A stretch of 64,000 nucleotides of DNA from Symsagittifera roscoffensis (GCF_963678635.1 NC_087063.1:62287850-62351849), one strand, 5' to 3'. Positions 1-9,684 are shown, numbered from the stretch's first letter. The notes: generated by a model from the letters alone, not told the origin. Translations and numbers: made by a program.

Positions 1-689
1 AGAACGTCCCCATACTTAGGTCTCAAGATACCCAAAATACACGAACGCCGTTAAAAACAGGGTCGGAACAATCCGTTAAGTTACTTTTTATTGGACAGTG
101 GAACTTTGATCCATTTCAGATGGATCAACCTAAAACTCGCCTTACTTCGACATACTTATCATAAAATGCAGTCGAAAAAACTAAATATGGTACTTACATA
201 GCAGCACGCTTGAGAAACACAGTAATTAAACTAATTAATGACTCTAGCATAAATATAATCAAATATAACCCAAGAAGTTTTCTAACTGAAATTCCAATCA
301 AAGGAAATAAGTTTTAATTCAAGAATGTAGTTTTGGATCTGGACCATTGGGAGACTTCAGTTGTCTGCCTTTGCGTTGAAGGTTCACTCTGGTCCAGCTG
401 ATTCTTGCTCTGCTCTTGTATTTGTTCGATCTCCTATATCAGATAGGACAGCTCTACTCTAGTTTTCTACGATGGAAATTGCGAATAGTCATTTCCCACT
501 GTGTATATTTGACAACTTTCCCGCAATTTTAATTCGGTTGTTCTGATTTTATATTTGATGTTTTCAGTTGTCGCGAGAAAACTGAGCATGACAGGCTCCA
601 CTCGAATTTTTGAGGAAAAAAAACTTCATTCCAAAACCACGTATTTTCGTGTTCCTCAAGGTCAAACTTCCAGATATGACCGACCGGCA
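1..689 (-). repeat. 3' LTR of Element A, truncated by window start
   Basis: Direct repeat of 21170-21817 in the same orientation. Visible differences are scattered substitutions plus a block near 240-285 missing from the other LTR, which indicates an old insertion. The inner boundary is set where similarity stops, after ggca at 686-689 (TGCC on the element strand). The third copy at 27010 starts with the same TGCC. The remaining LTR bases lie left of the window. Confidence 0.8.
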
Positions 690-1097
690 CATACTCCCCG
701 GACTCAAGATTGATGTCCTCATCGCGTGCTGCCGTCTGTCAGTGAATCCCTAGAAACCCAAGTGTTACTCAAAATACAGTCCCAGTGGTCATTTACAGAA
801 GTTTGCAGCAGACTTAAGTTTATCTACACCCCAAAATTCACAACCATGTAAAATTTTCACACTATCACTAAACAGCAATCAAAATCTGCACACCTGCACC
901 TGTGAATTTTCGCTTTTTAAGCTAGTATTTTAGAATTTATTTTGTCCTATTCAATCAGGAAATTGTCATGCAGCATTTTGATTTTTATAATAGATATAAC
1001 ATATTAATAACAATATCTCATTTGTTAATATTTCTTTTTCGTGAACCTAGATTTCGTCCAAGTTCACCCTCGAGCCCCTTTCCTTCCCTCTCAAGAC
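690..1097 (-). other. 3' untranslated region of Element A
   Basis: No gene seen. This AT-rich stretch lies between the last coding frame and the 3' LTR on the minus strand. It is matched, inverted, by 26655-27009 of the plus-strand copy, so it belongs to the element and is not host sequence. Confidence 0.6.
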
Positions 1098-1826
1098 TCA
1101 AGACTCTAGAATTCCCCAGTTTTTCGCCTTCGAGGTACCAGACCCAGATGTATTTGACACCGTGATCTGCTTCAACAGTGCCTCTTCGTCATCGGAGTGA
1201 ATCACGATCTCTTCCCAGGCTTTCAGCTGTTCATAGGACCGCATCAATTCCCTTTGCTCCTGCAATCTCTTCGTTTGATTGGGCAAACTCTTCACCCTCG
1301 ACTCTCGGTTCAAAAAGAAGGAATTGTGCAGACTCAGGCTCACGTTCTTCGCCAAGTCTTCCTCTAGTATCGACACTCTCGCCTTGGTGTTGTTTCTGGA
1401 CACTCTACCAACTTTTTTCCACCCCGTCGTGATCGCATTTCGATGGGTCAGCAGAGGTCTCTTGAAAGACTCCGGTCCTATCTCGGCCTGGAACTGTCGA
1501 TATTCCTTCTGATATTTCCTCATTTGATCCTTCGTTACCATGTATAACCAGGACGTCAGCGTCGCTCGAAACCAAGGAAAGAACCTTATGCGGCTCCATA
1601 CGTGTCTGACTTCCATCGGTATGGCAAATACCTTGCATGCAGTCTCAAACAACTCAAGTCTCCTGCTGTAGTCTAACGCCTAAATCGACTCTGCCGTTGG
1701 CGTCTTCGATTCCCGATACTTCGTTACATTTTCTTCAACCCATCGTAGAGCCAGCATCGTGCTCACCACCAAGATGGTCACCTTCTGCTGATGATCGGGC
1801 AGTCCTAACGACCTGATTTCTTCCAC
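1098..1826 (-). pseudogene. Element A terminal protein, C-terminal part (unknown family)
   Basis: Open from about 1680 to 1098 on the minus strand (184 codons from a TTG at 1652; an in-frame TAG lies near 1680, so the TTG is not a natural start). The homologous plus-strand frames at 25867-26654 lack that TAG and align residue for residue. Both share the block KYQKEYRQFQAEIG (KNHQKEYRQFLAEIG in the other copy) and a charged tail with WEEIVI. Upstream, around 1745-1795, the translation has a hydrophobic stretch (VTILVVSTMLALRWV) that could be a membrane segment. With the cysteine-rich block upstream this would suit an envelope-type protein, but I recognise no family. Confidence 0.45.
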
Positions 1827-1829
1827 ATC

Positions 1830-2129
1830 CTAGATCAGGCAGAGATTCGCGTGATCCGGGTACCACACCGTTTGTGCTAGACAGTGGCATGGACATTCCC
1901 CATGTGTGAGGTCAATGCTCCTAAGGTTGCGTTCTCCCGAGGCTTCTAGGAGAGGCTCAAGTTCCATCATCTTCTCGTGTATCGCGTCGTTCTCCTCCAT
2001 GTTTGGAGCACCACCCATAGGTTTCCCGATCATGTTTTGTCTCTCGTGGTCACTTGTGTTTTCACCTTCCAAACCCAAAAGTTCTTCCCCCCAGATTTCA
2101 CTCAAGTCGTCCCTCTGTTCTTTCGGCAC
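1830..2129 (-). pseudogene. Element A terminal protein, middle part with CxC motif
   Basis: 99 codons ending in a TAG at 1830-1832. The plus-strand copy (25600-25833) aligns over its whole length, including HGECPCHCL and the acidic EELLGLEGENTSD region. Where this copy has TAG after NLCLI the plus copy has an arginine codon; the plus copy in turn has a TAG after HCLV. Each copy therefore reads through the other's break, which supports one continuous ancestral frame with the piece at 1098-1826. Function unknown. Confidence 0.45.
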
Positions 2130-2916
2130 TGTCCCTCGGATTTTTCCTCAACAGTCTGTGTGAGTGATGCGACATCCGAGCCAGTCTTACGCACTTGGGC
2201 ACTGAGAAGGCCTTGTCTATCAGTACCCTTTGGCTGGATACCTCCACCATCGCCATGTGCAATGGATAGTGGCTGCCACATAGGGTGGCCATCACTGACC
2301 CCACTAAGGACTTTGCATTTAGAGGCAGACCATAGGCTTCGCTCATGGAAAATCCCATTTCCGCTTCAAGTCCAACCTTCCAGCTCTTGATGTGTTTCTG
2401 AGTTACCTGCAACATCCCGGGCCATGACTCCACACTCAACGCGGTCACCAAGTGGTGTTCTGACTCTAGCCTCTCCAGTGACTGGAGACTGCACATTCTC
2501 GAGAAGAATCCCAGAGCTGTTGCTAGATTTACCGTGGTACTCGCGTAACACTCAGCCATTATCTGTATTTCACTCTTCTCCCTCTCGGTAACGTCTTCAA
2601 ACCAGGTGACTAGATCTTCTTTTTGGAAGGACTGTATCCTGACGCATGATCGTCCGTCACAGGTGTGCTCGCCATTTCCACACCTCGAGTCAAGGCAACT
2701 GCCCGGCTCCATTTTCTTCACCGACCCTAGTTTTCTCGTCGCTTCACGTGACTCATCCGCCTGAGGCAGGATCAGTCTGTGCACTATGCTCAATGTCGCC
2801 AGATCTTCGTCCTCCGCTGGTGCTAATCTCACTCGCTCCGTGACTTCCTCGATCAGGCTCGCATGGGGATGTGGACACCAGGAGGGCCTCTCCCAGGTTC
2901 GTGACCAACATGCCAT
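2098..2916 (-). pseudogene. Element A cysteine-containing unknown protein
   Basis: Frame of 272 codons. Roughly the first 60 residues have no counterpart and may be out of frame. From there on it carries a cysteine-rich block (CLDSRCGNGEHTCDGRSC) and a long conserved stretch matched at 25134-25655 in the plus copy (AECYASTTVN, ESEHHLVTALSVESW, SHYPLHMAMVE). It is offset by a frameshift from its neighbours at 2129 and 2972, so these frames may once have formed one polyprotein. An extracellular role is possible from the cysteines, but nothing identifies the family. Confidence 0.45.
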
Positions 2917-2971
2917 TCCCGTTACCCATCTTCAGTTCTACTCTTTTACTTGAGCGTGGCACACTTATCAC

Positions 2972-3994
2972 CTATGGTGTCTTCTCGAGAATCAAACCAA
3001 AACTAGGTCTCTCTCTCTCTACAGTGTCTATTTCCACTATCTTCTCTTTCCAGAACTTTAGTAGCTCCGTCACCTCGTAGTTTCTGTGAGCGCCTCCGGC
3101 TTCCGAGTCTAGGAAAGGGTTGTACGCCATCCCCATCACTCCAGACACATACTGGTATTCTCCCTTCTTATTGGGTTTCAAGTACTCTCCTGACGAGGCC
3201 AAATTACGGTGTACGTCGTGTTTCTCCTCGAACTTCTTGTTGTAGAATCTCCGTATCTCATCTAACTTCCTGTGGCTCTCTAGGGACTGCCTGGAACCAT
3301 CCTCCTTTTCTATCCCAGTACTCTGGTATACCTTCAAGATGACTGCTGAGACTCTCCTTTCCATTGCTTTGCTCCCAATTGCTCTTTGCTGGCATTCTAG
3401 TATGGTGCTGTCAGTCATCACCGACATTATCCACCTCAAGAAGCAAGTAGCGTCTCTCCTCCTTGCCAGGCTCAAGCCTGAGTTATCCCTAGCAACGTGT
3501 TGCATCAATTTTTGATATATTTCTAGACTTTTTCCACCCAACTTCAACTTGTCGTGCGAGGTCAGCGTTTCCAACTCTATTCCCACCAGGCTCAACGCAA
3601 ACATCAATTGTCCTGCTGTTCTAACAAAGGGATTTGCCATCAATGGCTACGCCGATGAGGATGTCCTCATTGCTTCTTCAAAATGATCCCTCAACAAGTT
3701 CTTCCAAGTTCTCCTCAGATGGTTCCCCAATTCCAAATTGTTATTCTCAGCCTTCTGCTGAGTAGCCCAGTTGCGTCGTTTGCGTGACACTCCACTGTCG
3801 AGCTTCTTTAGGCAGTCTTCCAATTCTTTCAATGTTTCCAGGGCCACCCACCACGGTCGGGAGCTGTTCCTCGTTTTATTCTTCTCGAGAGTATCGCTAG
3901 TTACTTGCTTCCCAGTGGCCTGATGTTCATTTGAGACCCATTCTTTGCCGACGTCCACTTCCCATGTCTGCCCGCTCGTCGAACCTCGTTTCAT
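2972..3994 (-). pseudogene. Element A conserved unknown protein (about 340 codons, one in-frame TAG)
   Basis: Two stretches in one frame (3994-3647 and 3643-2972) separated by a single TAG at 3647-3649. The plus copy has a sense codon at that place (near 24495), so the stop is a lesion and not a gene boundary. Blocks include KLLRDH, MANPFVRTAGQL, SLARRRDATCFLRWIMSVM, YQSTGIEKEDGS and a KFWKEKIVEID tail. Mostly alpha-helical in appearance, with no signal peptide or zinc motif. No family recognised. Confidence 0.5.
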
Positions 3995-4292
3995 TTTCGT
4001 CCTCTGAGGCTTGAAGTCTTTGTTCCGTTGTCGAGTTGGTGGGAACCTCCATCTCTCTTTCTACCTCGAGCAGTCTCCTTGGTTCGTAGCTACTCTTGTA
4101 GGATGCTGTCTTCCACCGTGCCAGAAACATGGGGGCCGTCTCTCTCATGTTTTTCTCCGAGACTGCATCCGCCGAAGGACTACCCCACCCTTCTCCCATT
4201 CTCTTTCTCTTGCGAGACTTCACATCTTTACTTGGGGGCGTTGCCGTTATCATCACTGATTCGACCTCTTTGTCTCCATCCAACCCTTCCAA
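3927..4292 (-). pseudogene. Element A charged unknown ORF (N-terminal part of the 2972-3994 protein)
   Basis: 121 codons, rich in Lys/Arg/Glu. Includes a basic patch (KSRKRKRMGEG), a possible nuclear localisation signal, and the block PSADAVSEKNMRETAPM. The plus copy at 24045-24225 preserves this block (PSADAVSEKNLKEMAPM) and the basic patch, so the frame is real although the plus copy then stops. It overlaps the next frame by about 70 nt in a different phase, which looks like a frameshift that split one protein. Confidence 0.4.
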
Positions 4293-4334
4293 CTCTTGCC
4301 TCCCCCCTGCTCGAGCCTTAAGGATATTAGTTTT

Positions 4335-4724
4335 TTAAATTAATATAAAAGTTTCGACTTTATCCCCCCTTACACTTTCAATTATTTTATTGACAGTTTT
4401 TTGTTTCAGAGTAGAGCTGTCTTTACATTCGTCTTCTTTGGTCTTCCGCGATGCCTTTCTTAATTCGATCATCTTGCTCAGCAGTTCTCCTCTAGCTTTC
4501 TCCTCTAGACCCGTCGCCATCAGGACAGGCTCTCCGAACTTCACCACTGTGTCCCACAGTTCTTCCTTGAAATCATCCAGTGTGATCTCGCCATCCACTT
4601 CTCGATTGAACTCGCTCAAGAATTCTCGCCAAACGTCCTCATCCAGAGTGCCTAGGAACATGGTCTTGTTTCCCTCGAAGGTATTTTTCTCCCTCTCTTC
4701 TGCGCTCAAGAGTATCATTCCCAT
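4335..4724 (-). CDS. Element A small helical protein, intact in both copies
   Basis: 129 codons. The homologue at 23623-24006 on the plus strand is 127 codons and also uninterrupted. They share MFLGTLDEDVW / MFLDTLDEKAW, the block KEELWDTVVKFGEP and a lysine-rich tail. This is the only downstream frame that is intact in both decayed copies. The sequence is acidic in the centre, basic at the end and probably all helical, with no cysteines before the tail. Function unknown; a structural or regulatory viral-type protein is a guess. Confidence 0.55.
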   Translation of the reverse strand: MGMILLSAEEREKNTFEGNKTMFLGTLDEDVWREFLSEFNREVDGEITLDDFKEELWDTVVKFGEPVLMATGLEEKARGELLSKMIELRKASRKTKEDECKDSSTLKQKTVNKIIESVRGDKVETFILI

Positions 4725-4734
4725 ATTAGAAGTC

Positions 4735-4908
4735 TCACAGATTTTTACGGGGAGATGAGGTCAGAGGTGGTGTGGGAGTGTCTGCCCAATTTTCTCCGCT
4801 CAGGTCTTTCAACAGCTCTTGAGTAGCGAATTCCTCCTCTGATGGTTTTGGTTCGGGCGTGTTCGCCACTTCCATATCCTCCCCTGCCTCGCTGAGAGTC
4901 TCATCCAT
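4735..4908 (-). CDS. Element A C-terminal tail of the 434-residue protein, shifted frame
   Basis: 57 codons from an ATG at 4908, in a different phase from the long frame at 4965-6269. The plus copy encodes the same start (MDETLSEAGE) and the same end (TPPL..SPRKNL then stop, near 23415-23595). Conservation of both ends across two copies argues that this frame is translated, as a tail of the upstream protein or as a separate small acidic product. The upstream part of the same frame (4909-5208) is out-of-phase noise. Confidence 0.45.
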   Translation of the reverse strand: MDETLSEAGEDMEVANTPEPKPSEEEFATQELLKDLSGENWADTPTPPLTSSPRKNL

Positions 4909-4964
4909 GCTTTCTTTTCCTGATTCGACTCTTCTTCTCTCAAGGGTCCTCCTGAACCGATCTT

Positions 4965-6269
4965 CTACAGGGCCGCTTCTTGTATCTCCAGGGTGCCCAT
5001 CGACAGGAGTGATGGTGTCGTTGGGTCCGGTTTCTTGTATTCCGTCAAAGCCACATACAATGGGCCTGCCGCATCCAGCTCCTTCCCCTCCTGTCTCATC
5101 TCCACCTGTTCTAGTCCGTAAGGTGCCCGGTATCTTCTCGTGGCAAACTTCATCTCGTCTTTTAGTGCAAAGTGTCCTTCTTCCACGATCATCCTGCCAT
5201 CGTCCCACACCGGTAACATGTTCTCCAAACCCGCCCGCTCAAGCTTTCTCAAGACCTCTCGTATCTCGAATTTTGGGGGCAGGAAGCCTCTCATCTTCTT
5301 CGCTTGGGTCGTCCAGGAGTTTAATTTTATGTCACAGGTGTGAAAATAGACCGCTGCAGTGTAGCCGATGAATAGGGGATCCCAGCCATCGGTGAATTCC
5401 CTTTGCTGCCCATCCGCCGCTGCTCTCGCGAACAGGGATGGGACCACCAGGGAACTGTTCATTCCCAGGGTCATTCTCCTTACCGTTGGGAACTCTGGAA
5501 TGGTTGTTGGCAAGATTTCCTTCTCCAGTATTGCCTCCAGCTCCTTTTTCACCAACTCGAAGCTCTTCTTCCACGCGGGAATCCTCAATACCTCTTGTCC
5601 ACTCGCCGTCAGGCGATTTAGATTCCAGAATTTGGGATAAGTTTCGATGGGGCCCTCGCATTTACCTCCCAAACTACACTGCAGTTGCCCTCGCAAATTG
5701 TACACCATCAATTCTTGATCTTTCACTTTTCCGAAGAGTACCGTGGTACTCATCTGTGCCCTCAGCACCTCCTGTTTACACCATTTGAGCGTCGTACCAT
5801 CCAGTACACTTATGAGGCTCAAGTGTGTCACGGAGTTGCGATAAGCCGTCACCAGATGATCTGGAAACGCGAATGTCACGGCCGGTCCATAAATGCAGGT
5901 TACGACCTCCTCCAGCCCCCGGATTATCCCCATAGGATCCGATCTCATCGCTAGGCACAGGTCTGTCAACAGAGGCATGCCCCCATTCACTTTCCTCCAT
6001 TCATCTCTCGTCTTCGGATTCTTTTCCTCGCCAGTCATGTGTCGGTTCTGCATCAGGAGGTACTCCACTAGCAGCGTCTTTAGCCCTGCAGCACACTTAT
6101 ATGAGTAGGTGTCAATGCTCGAGTGGGTTTTCCCCATCGACAAGGGCTCTCCATATTTCGTTAGTCGATGAAATGACACCAGTTCACCATGGGTCAGGAG
6201 CACCAGTGCCAGATACCCGTCAATTCGGAGTGTTTCCACACCCAGACTGAACATGTACGCTGGACCCAT
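4965..6269 (-). CDS. Element A 434-residue conserved protein of unknown family
   Basis: Longest uninterrupted frame downstream of Pol in Element A. The plus copy (22062-23515) aligns over its full length with a few stops: MGPAYMFS.GVETLRID, YGEPLS, the DGTTL region, FPTVRRMTLGMN, DPLFIGY.AAVYFHTC, DDGRMIVEE. The ancestral protein was therefore long and constrained. No signal peptide, zinc finger or nuclease motif is apparent. It is not Gag or Pol. It follows the SGNH region and the frames at 6294-7272, and its lower end runs into the shifted tail at 4735-4908. I give no function. Confidence 0.55.
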   Translation of the reverse strand: MGPAYMFSLGVETLRIDGYLALVLLTHGELVSFHRLTKYGEPLSMGKTHSSIDTYSYKCAAGLKTLLVEYLLMQNRHMTGEEKNPKTRDEWRKVNGGMPLLTDLCLAMRSDPMGIIRGLEEVVTCIYGPAVTFAFPDHLVTAYRNSVTHLSLISVLDGTTLKWCKQEVLRAQMSTTVLFGKVKDQELMVYNLRGQLQCSLGGKCEGPIETYPKFWNLNRLTASGQEVLRIPAWKKSFELVKKELEAILEKEILPTTIPEFPTVRRMTLGMNSSLVVPSLFARAAADGQQREFTDGWDPLFIGYTAAVYFHTCDIKLNSWTTQAKKMRGFLPPKFEIREVLRKLERAGLENMLPVWDDGRMIVEEGHFALKDEMKFATRRYRAPYGLEQVEMRQEGKELDAAGPLYVALTEYKKPDPTTPSLLSMGTLEIQEAAL

Positions 6270-6293
6270 ATTGAATAAGTACCTCGGGTAAAC

Positions 6294-6515
6294 TTAGTAC
6301 AGTGCCAACAACAGGCTGATGGGCATGCTCAGGATTTCTTGTACAAAGGCTCCAAAGATGGTCTCCTTTGCACCAAACACTCCACCAATGAACTCCTTTC
6401 CCCAACAAGGACTCAAGAACTCAAGAGTATCGTGATCCCTTCTCGTCTTCAGCTCGCCCTTTTCGTGCTCCCTCCAGAATCCTCCGATTGTGACCTCGTT
6501 TGCAACTGTGACCAA
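6294..6515 (-). pseudogene. Element A conserved fragment between two unknown frames
   Basis: 73 codons. The block VANEVTIGGFWREHE recurs at the very start of the plus copy (from about 21830, with a TAG in place of the tryptophan codon), which marks this frame as genuine. It lies one frameshift downstream of 6421-7272 and one stop upstream of 4965-6269, so it probably linked the two. Confidence 0.4.
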
Positions 6516-7272
6516 ACAGTAGTAGCTCGGACTCGCAAGGCATCTCCGATTTTATTGCTACCACCAAGGTTAACATTTGGTTCAGCTCAGCTCCTGGCAG
6601 TGAGTATATCAAAGTCTCCGGCCAGAACAACTTGGGAGACGTTCCCTCGAAGTACGATCCCGCTACGATGACCACCCTCGCAGCAGCTGGATCTGCTCTG
6701 TCGTAAACTGCCAAGGTCTTGGCCAATTGGGTGTTCCCGCAAGGTTTCCCGTATCTAGGGTCGTCCGCCAACCTCGTGCCTTCATAAGCGGCATCTGGCA
6801 AGTCCATCTCTCTTGGGTCCAATAGTTTGTCTACCACCCTCAACTGCGCTGGAGTTGCCAACCTGATTCTGGCAATGCTCGTTCGATGCTTGGGAGGCTC
6901 CACTATGAGTCCCGGACTCCCCAGCAACTTGAGCGGCCTGTAATTGATAGGTCCCATGACTGATTTTGTGGGAATCCCCGTCAGATCCGCTGTCTCCATT
7001 ATTCTTGCTCTTGAGAAATGCGTCTCGTGAGCATTCAACCAGTCCACGCACTGGTGTCTACTCAAGTCCTCATGTGACACTCGCTCGAGACCCAGCGCTT
7101 CCGCCAACTCTTGTCTGCATTCCAGGTCTTCCAAGTCCAGCTCCTTTACCTTCTCCAGATATCTCGACCGACTGGTCTCCGCCGGTCTCTCCACCCTCTT
7201 GCTCTCCACCACTACCACCGAGGACACTACCGAACTCTGAGGTGTTGATGACGTTGCCTCCTCGGCCTCCAT
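6421..7272 (-). CDS. Element A 283-codon unknown protein
   Basis: Begins with a Ser/Val/Glu-rich low-complexity segment and a charged helical stretch (YLEKVKELDLEDLE). A globular part follows with RVVIVAGSYFEG and YSLPGAELNQMLTLVVAI. The last 60 or so residues are probably out of phase, since the conserved block at 6294-6515 runs in another frame over the same bases. The VIVAGS...G pattern could be a strand-turn of a Rossmann-like or SGNH-like fold, but no catalytic set is visible. Unknown. Confidence 0.4.
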   Translation of the reverse strand: MEAEEATSSTPQSSVVSSVVVVESKRVERPAETSRSRYLEKVKELDLEDLECRQELAEALGLERVSHEDLSRHQCVDWLNAHETHFSRARIMETADLTGIPTKSVMGPINYRPLKLLGSPGLIVEPPKHRTSIARIRLATPAQLRVVDKLLDPREMDLPDAAYEGTRLADDPRYGKPCGNTQLAKTLAVYDRADPAAARVVIVAGSYFEGTSPKLFWPETLIYSLPGAELNQMLTLVVAIKSEMPCESELLLFGHSCKRGHNRRILEGARKGRAEDEKGSRYS

Positions 7273-7290
7273 TGGTGCGGCCCCTGGTTA

Positions 7291-7741
7291 TCAAACGGCT
7301 GCTCCTCGAGCTGTTTCTAGAGTCGGCCGTTGCCCCCAGGCGACTGGATAAAGTTCTTGAGGTAAGGAAAGGTGGATTTGGAGGTGTCCGAATCTGAATT
7401 GGGCCGTCTCCAGCAATTCTGCCTCCAACGCGCTTATGTGCCCTTGGAAGACATCATTAAACCATTCTACTCCCCTAGGCCTGTCGAAGTGGATCCCGTC
7501 TGAGGATGCATCGTCGGGTAAAACAGATCGCTCCAACATCCAGCAATCCAACGCGAAGGACACTCTTTTGATGTATTTGCCTGATTACTTCGTTCAGGTT
7601 TTGCACCTTCGTGTTCATTTCCATCGCGTGCTGGTCCGCCTTCATGCTGTAGGGTATGGTACACACCGTGAGAATGGCAGGATCCATTCGAATCCGCAAT
7701 TCCTCCAGGATGCAGCTAATTTTGTCATGTAGCCTCATCAC
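7291..7741 (-). pseudogene. SGNH/GDSL hydrolase domain, C-terminal half, in two shifted frames
   Basis: Continues the domain that starts at 7788-8411. One frame (7741-7475) gives the helical middle (AILTVCTIPYSM, NLNEVIRQI). The next (7563-7291) gives the end, with SSDGIHFDRPRG. The D-x-x-H pair in DGIHFD is the block V signature of SGNH hydrolases, supplying catalytic Asp and His. Just upstream, near 7775-7795, a third-phase reading gives IGDSND, matching the G-x-N-D block III. Two frameshifts therefore disable a domain whose active-site residues are otherwise all visible. Confidence 0.6.
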
Positions 7742-7787
7742 CTTCCTTGACTCCCCCTGGACACGTTCATCGTCCCGATCATTAGAG

Positions 7788-8411
7788 TCACCTATATACT
7801 CTCGCCATCCCTAGCATCTCAAGTGATGTCAATATCTCTGGCATCGCAGCTCCAGCGAAACTCAAGATCCCCGTTTGCCAATGTGATTGAATCCGGGTCA
7901 GCACCCGCAGCAGGCTGTCCCCTATGATTAGATGGACCGCCCCCTCTGGTACACGTGGCTGCGTGAGGTATTCCACCCAAGCCGCGTCATGGAAGCAATC
8001 CCTCCTCACTCTTTGTGCCGTGCTCCAATCCATGCGATTGTGCATGTGGTACGTGCCCTCCGTGTTCTTCTTGTAGCTTGAGATTACCACACTCCTGATC
8101 GGTTGCTCCCTCCACGTCGGGGGTAGCTCCACTCTTGCTGGAGTCTCACGATTCCTTAGTTGTAGCCTCTCGTTCAATTCTTTCAGACGTGATGAGCTGC
8201 CGCTCACCTGACTGCTGCTCGGGGTTGAATTCGGGGTATACCCAGGCAGTGCGACGTCCATCAATGGACGTATCGGTTGCGTCTCTAGGCCACGCAGGGA
8301 GGACGTTGACTCATTTGGTATCCATACTCCCAACCCCTCATTCATATGCTCCTGAGCCGCACGGTCAAGGTTAAACCGTCCCTTCGATCTGGGAGCTTTG
8401 TCCACCTCCAT
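7788..8411 (-). pseudogene. SGNH/GDSL hydrolase domain, N-terminal half
   Basis: 207 codons. The first 140 residues are Ser/Pro-rich linker. Near the end is VHLIIGDSLLRVL, the block I nucleophile motif (GDSL) of SGNH esterases, followed by ILSFAGAAMPEI as the expected block II region. GDSL-esterase ORFs are known from CR1-type LINEs and, as a third ORF, from some bdelloid rotifer LTR elements, where a membrane or lipid role has been proposed. The frame is the same as that of 8490-9194, separated by one TAA, so coiled coil and hydrolase were probably one protein. Confidence 0.65.
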
Positions 8412-8489
8412 ACGTGACTCTGGTCTTGAGCCGGTAACCGTTCGCTCCTTGGGCCTGGCTCCCTTTTGTTTATCGAGCTCGCGTTGTCG

Positions 8490-9194
8490 TTACTGGATTC
8501 TCTCAAGTTCCGACTTCAGCTGTTCACAATTCGCGGCATTCTCTCGCACCCTTTGTTCTTGTTGATGCTCGGCCTTCAGCATATCAAGTTCCCTCCGCGC
8601 TTGGTCCTTTTCGACGACCGCCTGATCTCTCTCCAGATTCGCCTGATCTCTCTCGAGCTTCGCCTGATCCCGGTCGAGGTTCGCCTTGTTCCTCTTCCTC
8701 TGTGCCCTCTCAAGTTCTCTCTTCGGAGTACTGAGGTCCGGATACGCTTCTCCCGTTTGTTGCGCTCGCGTCATTGATGGTGTCTTACTCGTGCTCTGGC
8801 CCGCTGATCTTGCTGATGGTCTGATCGGTAATGGGAACTCCCCTGCGCCATACTCGGTGTTGTTGCTCAAGCCAGGGTTCCTCGCCAAGTCGAATCCCCT
8901 CACTCCTCCATCCACATTCCAGGACAGCCATCTGGTTTGCTCTCGGTTTGATATTCCCTCAGTGGTGTAGTCGACCATTAGAACCGCTTCGGTTGCAGAC
9001 TCCCGGCATTCGCCATGCTCCTCCAAATGGAGGATGGCGTTCAGCATCACCGCCATTCTCTCATCCACTTGGGTGTAATCTAGATCCCTCAGGCGTCTGT
9101 ATAGCTCATCAAGCGTGGGCCTCTTCAGAGCCGCGGGCATGGACTTCCAAAATCGATCTGCCATTATTTCTGGATGATCTTGCTCACGTACCAA
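8490..9194 (-). pseudogene. Coiled-coil protein upstream of, and probably fused to, the SGNH domain
   Basis: 234 codons ending in TAA at 8490-8492. The same frame continues without shift to 7788, so one nonsense codon separates it from the GDSL block. The N-terminal 90 residues are helical and globular. The last 75 are a long charged coiled coil built on repeats such as LERDQANLERDQAVVEKDQA. An oligomerising coiled coil ahead of an esterase resembles the ORF1 layout of esterase-bearing LINEs. The start is uncertain; ATG/GTG candidates lie near 9194. Confidence 0.5.
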
Positions 9195-9310
9195 CTTGAG
9201 AATTACCTTACTACTTGAGAATTACCTTACCACTTGAGAATTACCTTACCACTTGAGAATTACCTTACCACTTGAGAATTACCTTAGCAACTTGAGTACT
9301 TGAGAATTAA
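9194..9310 (+). repeat. 19-bp tandem repeat (acttgagaattaccttacc)
   Basis: At least five near-perfect copies in a row, followed by two partial copies. It lies in the noncoding gap between the macro-domain frame and the coiled-coil frame of Element A. Each unit contains CTTGAG, a hexamer that is dense across the whole element. Confidence 0.85.
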
Positions 9311-9684
9311 CTTCTTCAAGCGTTGTTCAACTGCGTGTTCGTTCAAGAACTTCTTTTTCTTTCAATTGAGTACAGTTGGGTAGTCAATTTGACTTTACCA
9401 AATCAATCTGAAAATAACACTTGATTTTTAAATTAACATGCTATGTTCATAACCTAAAACCCCCCTTGCCATTATAGGTAAAACCTTATCCTTCTCGTTC
9501 TACTAAAATAGCCCAATTGAAAGTTTTTCTAAAAGCATGCAGATTGTATGTTTTATGTTCTATGTTCTATAGATTCACATTTTATGTTTTAGCACCATCA
9601 ATCACTTAAAATTTAATTGATATGCCAATCACTTTTAAGATCCTTTTACCTGTTCTGTACCCCAACACCTAACTTGAGATCCCT
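9311..9684. other. Noncoding spacer inside Element A
   Basis: AT-rich, no frame of note on either strand. Contains short direct repeats near 9550-9600 (tatgttttatgttctatg). I see no further signal in it. Confidence 0.5.

Noticed and set aside
4859-5371. 170-codon plus-strand frame in Element A
   Set aside because: Antisense of the conserved 434-residue frame; the A' copy conserves only the minus-strand-equivalent protein.
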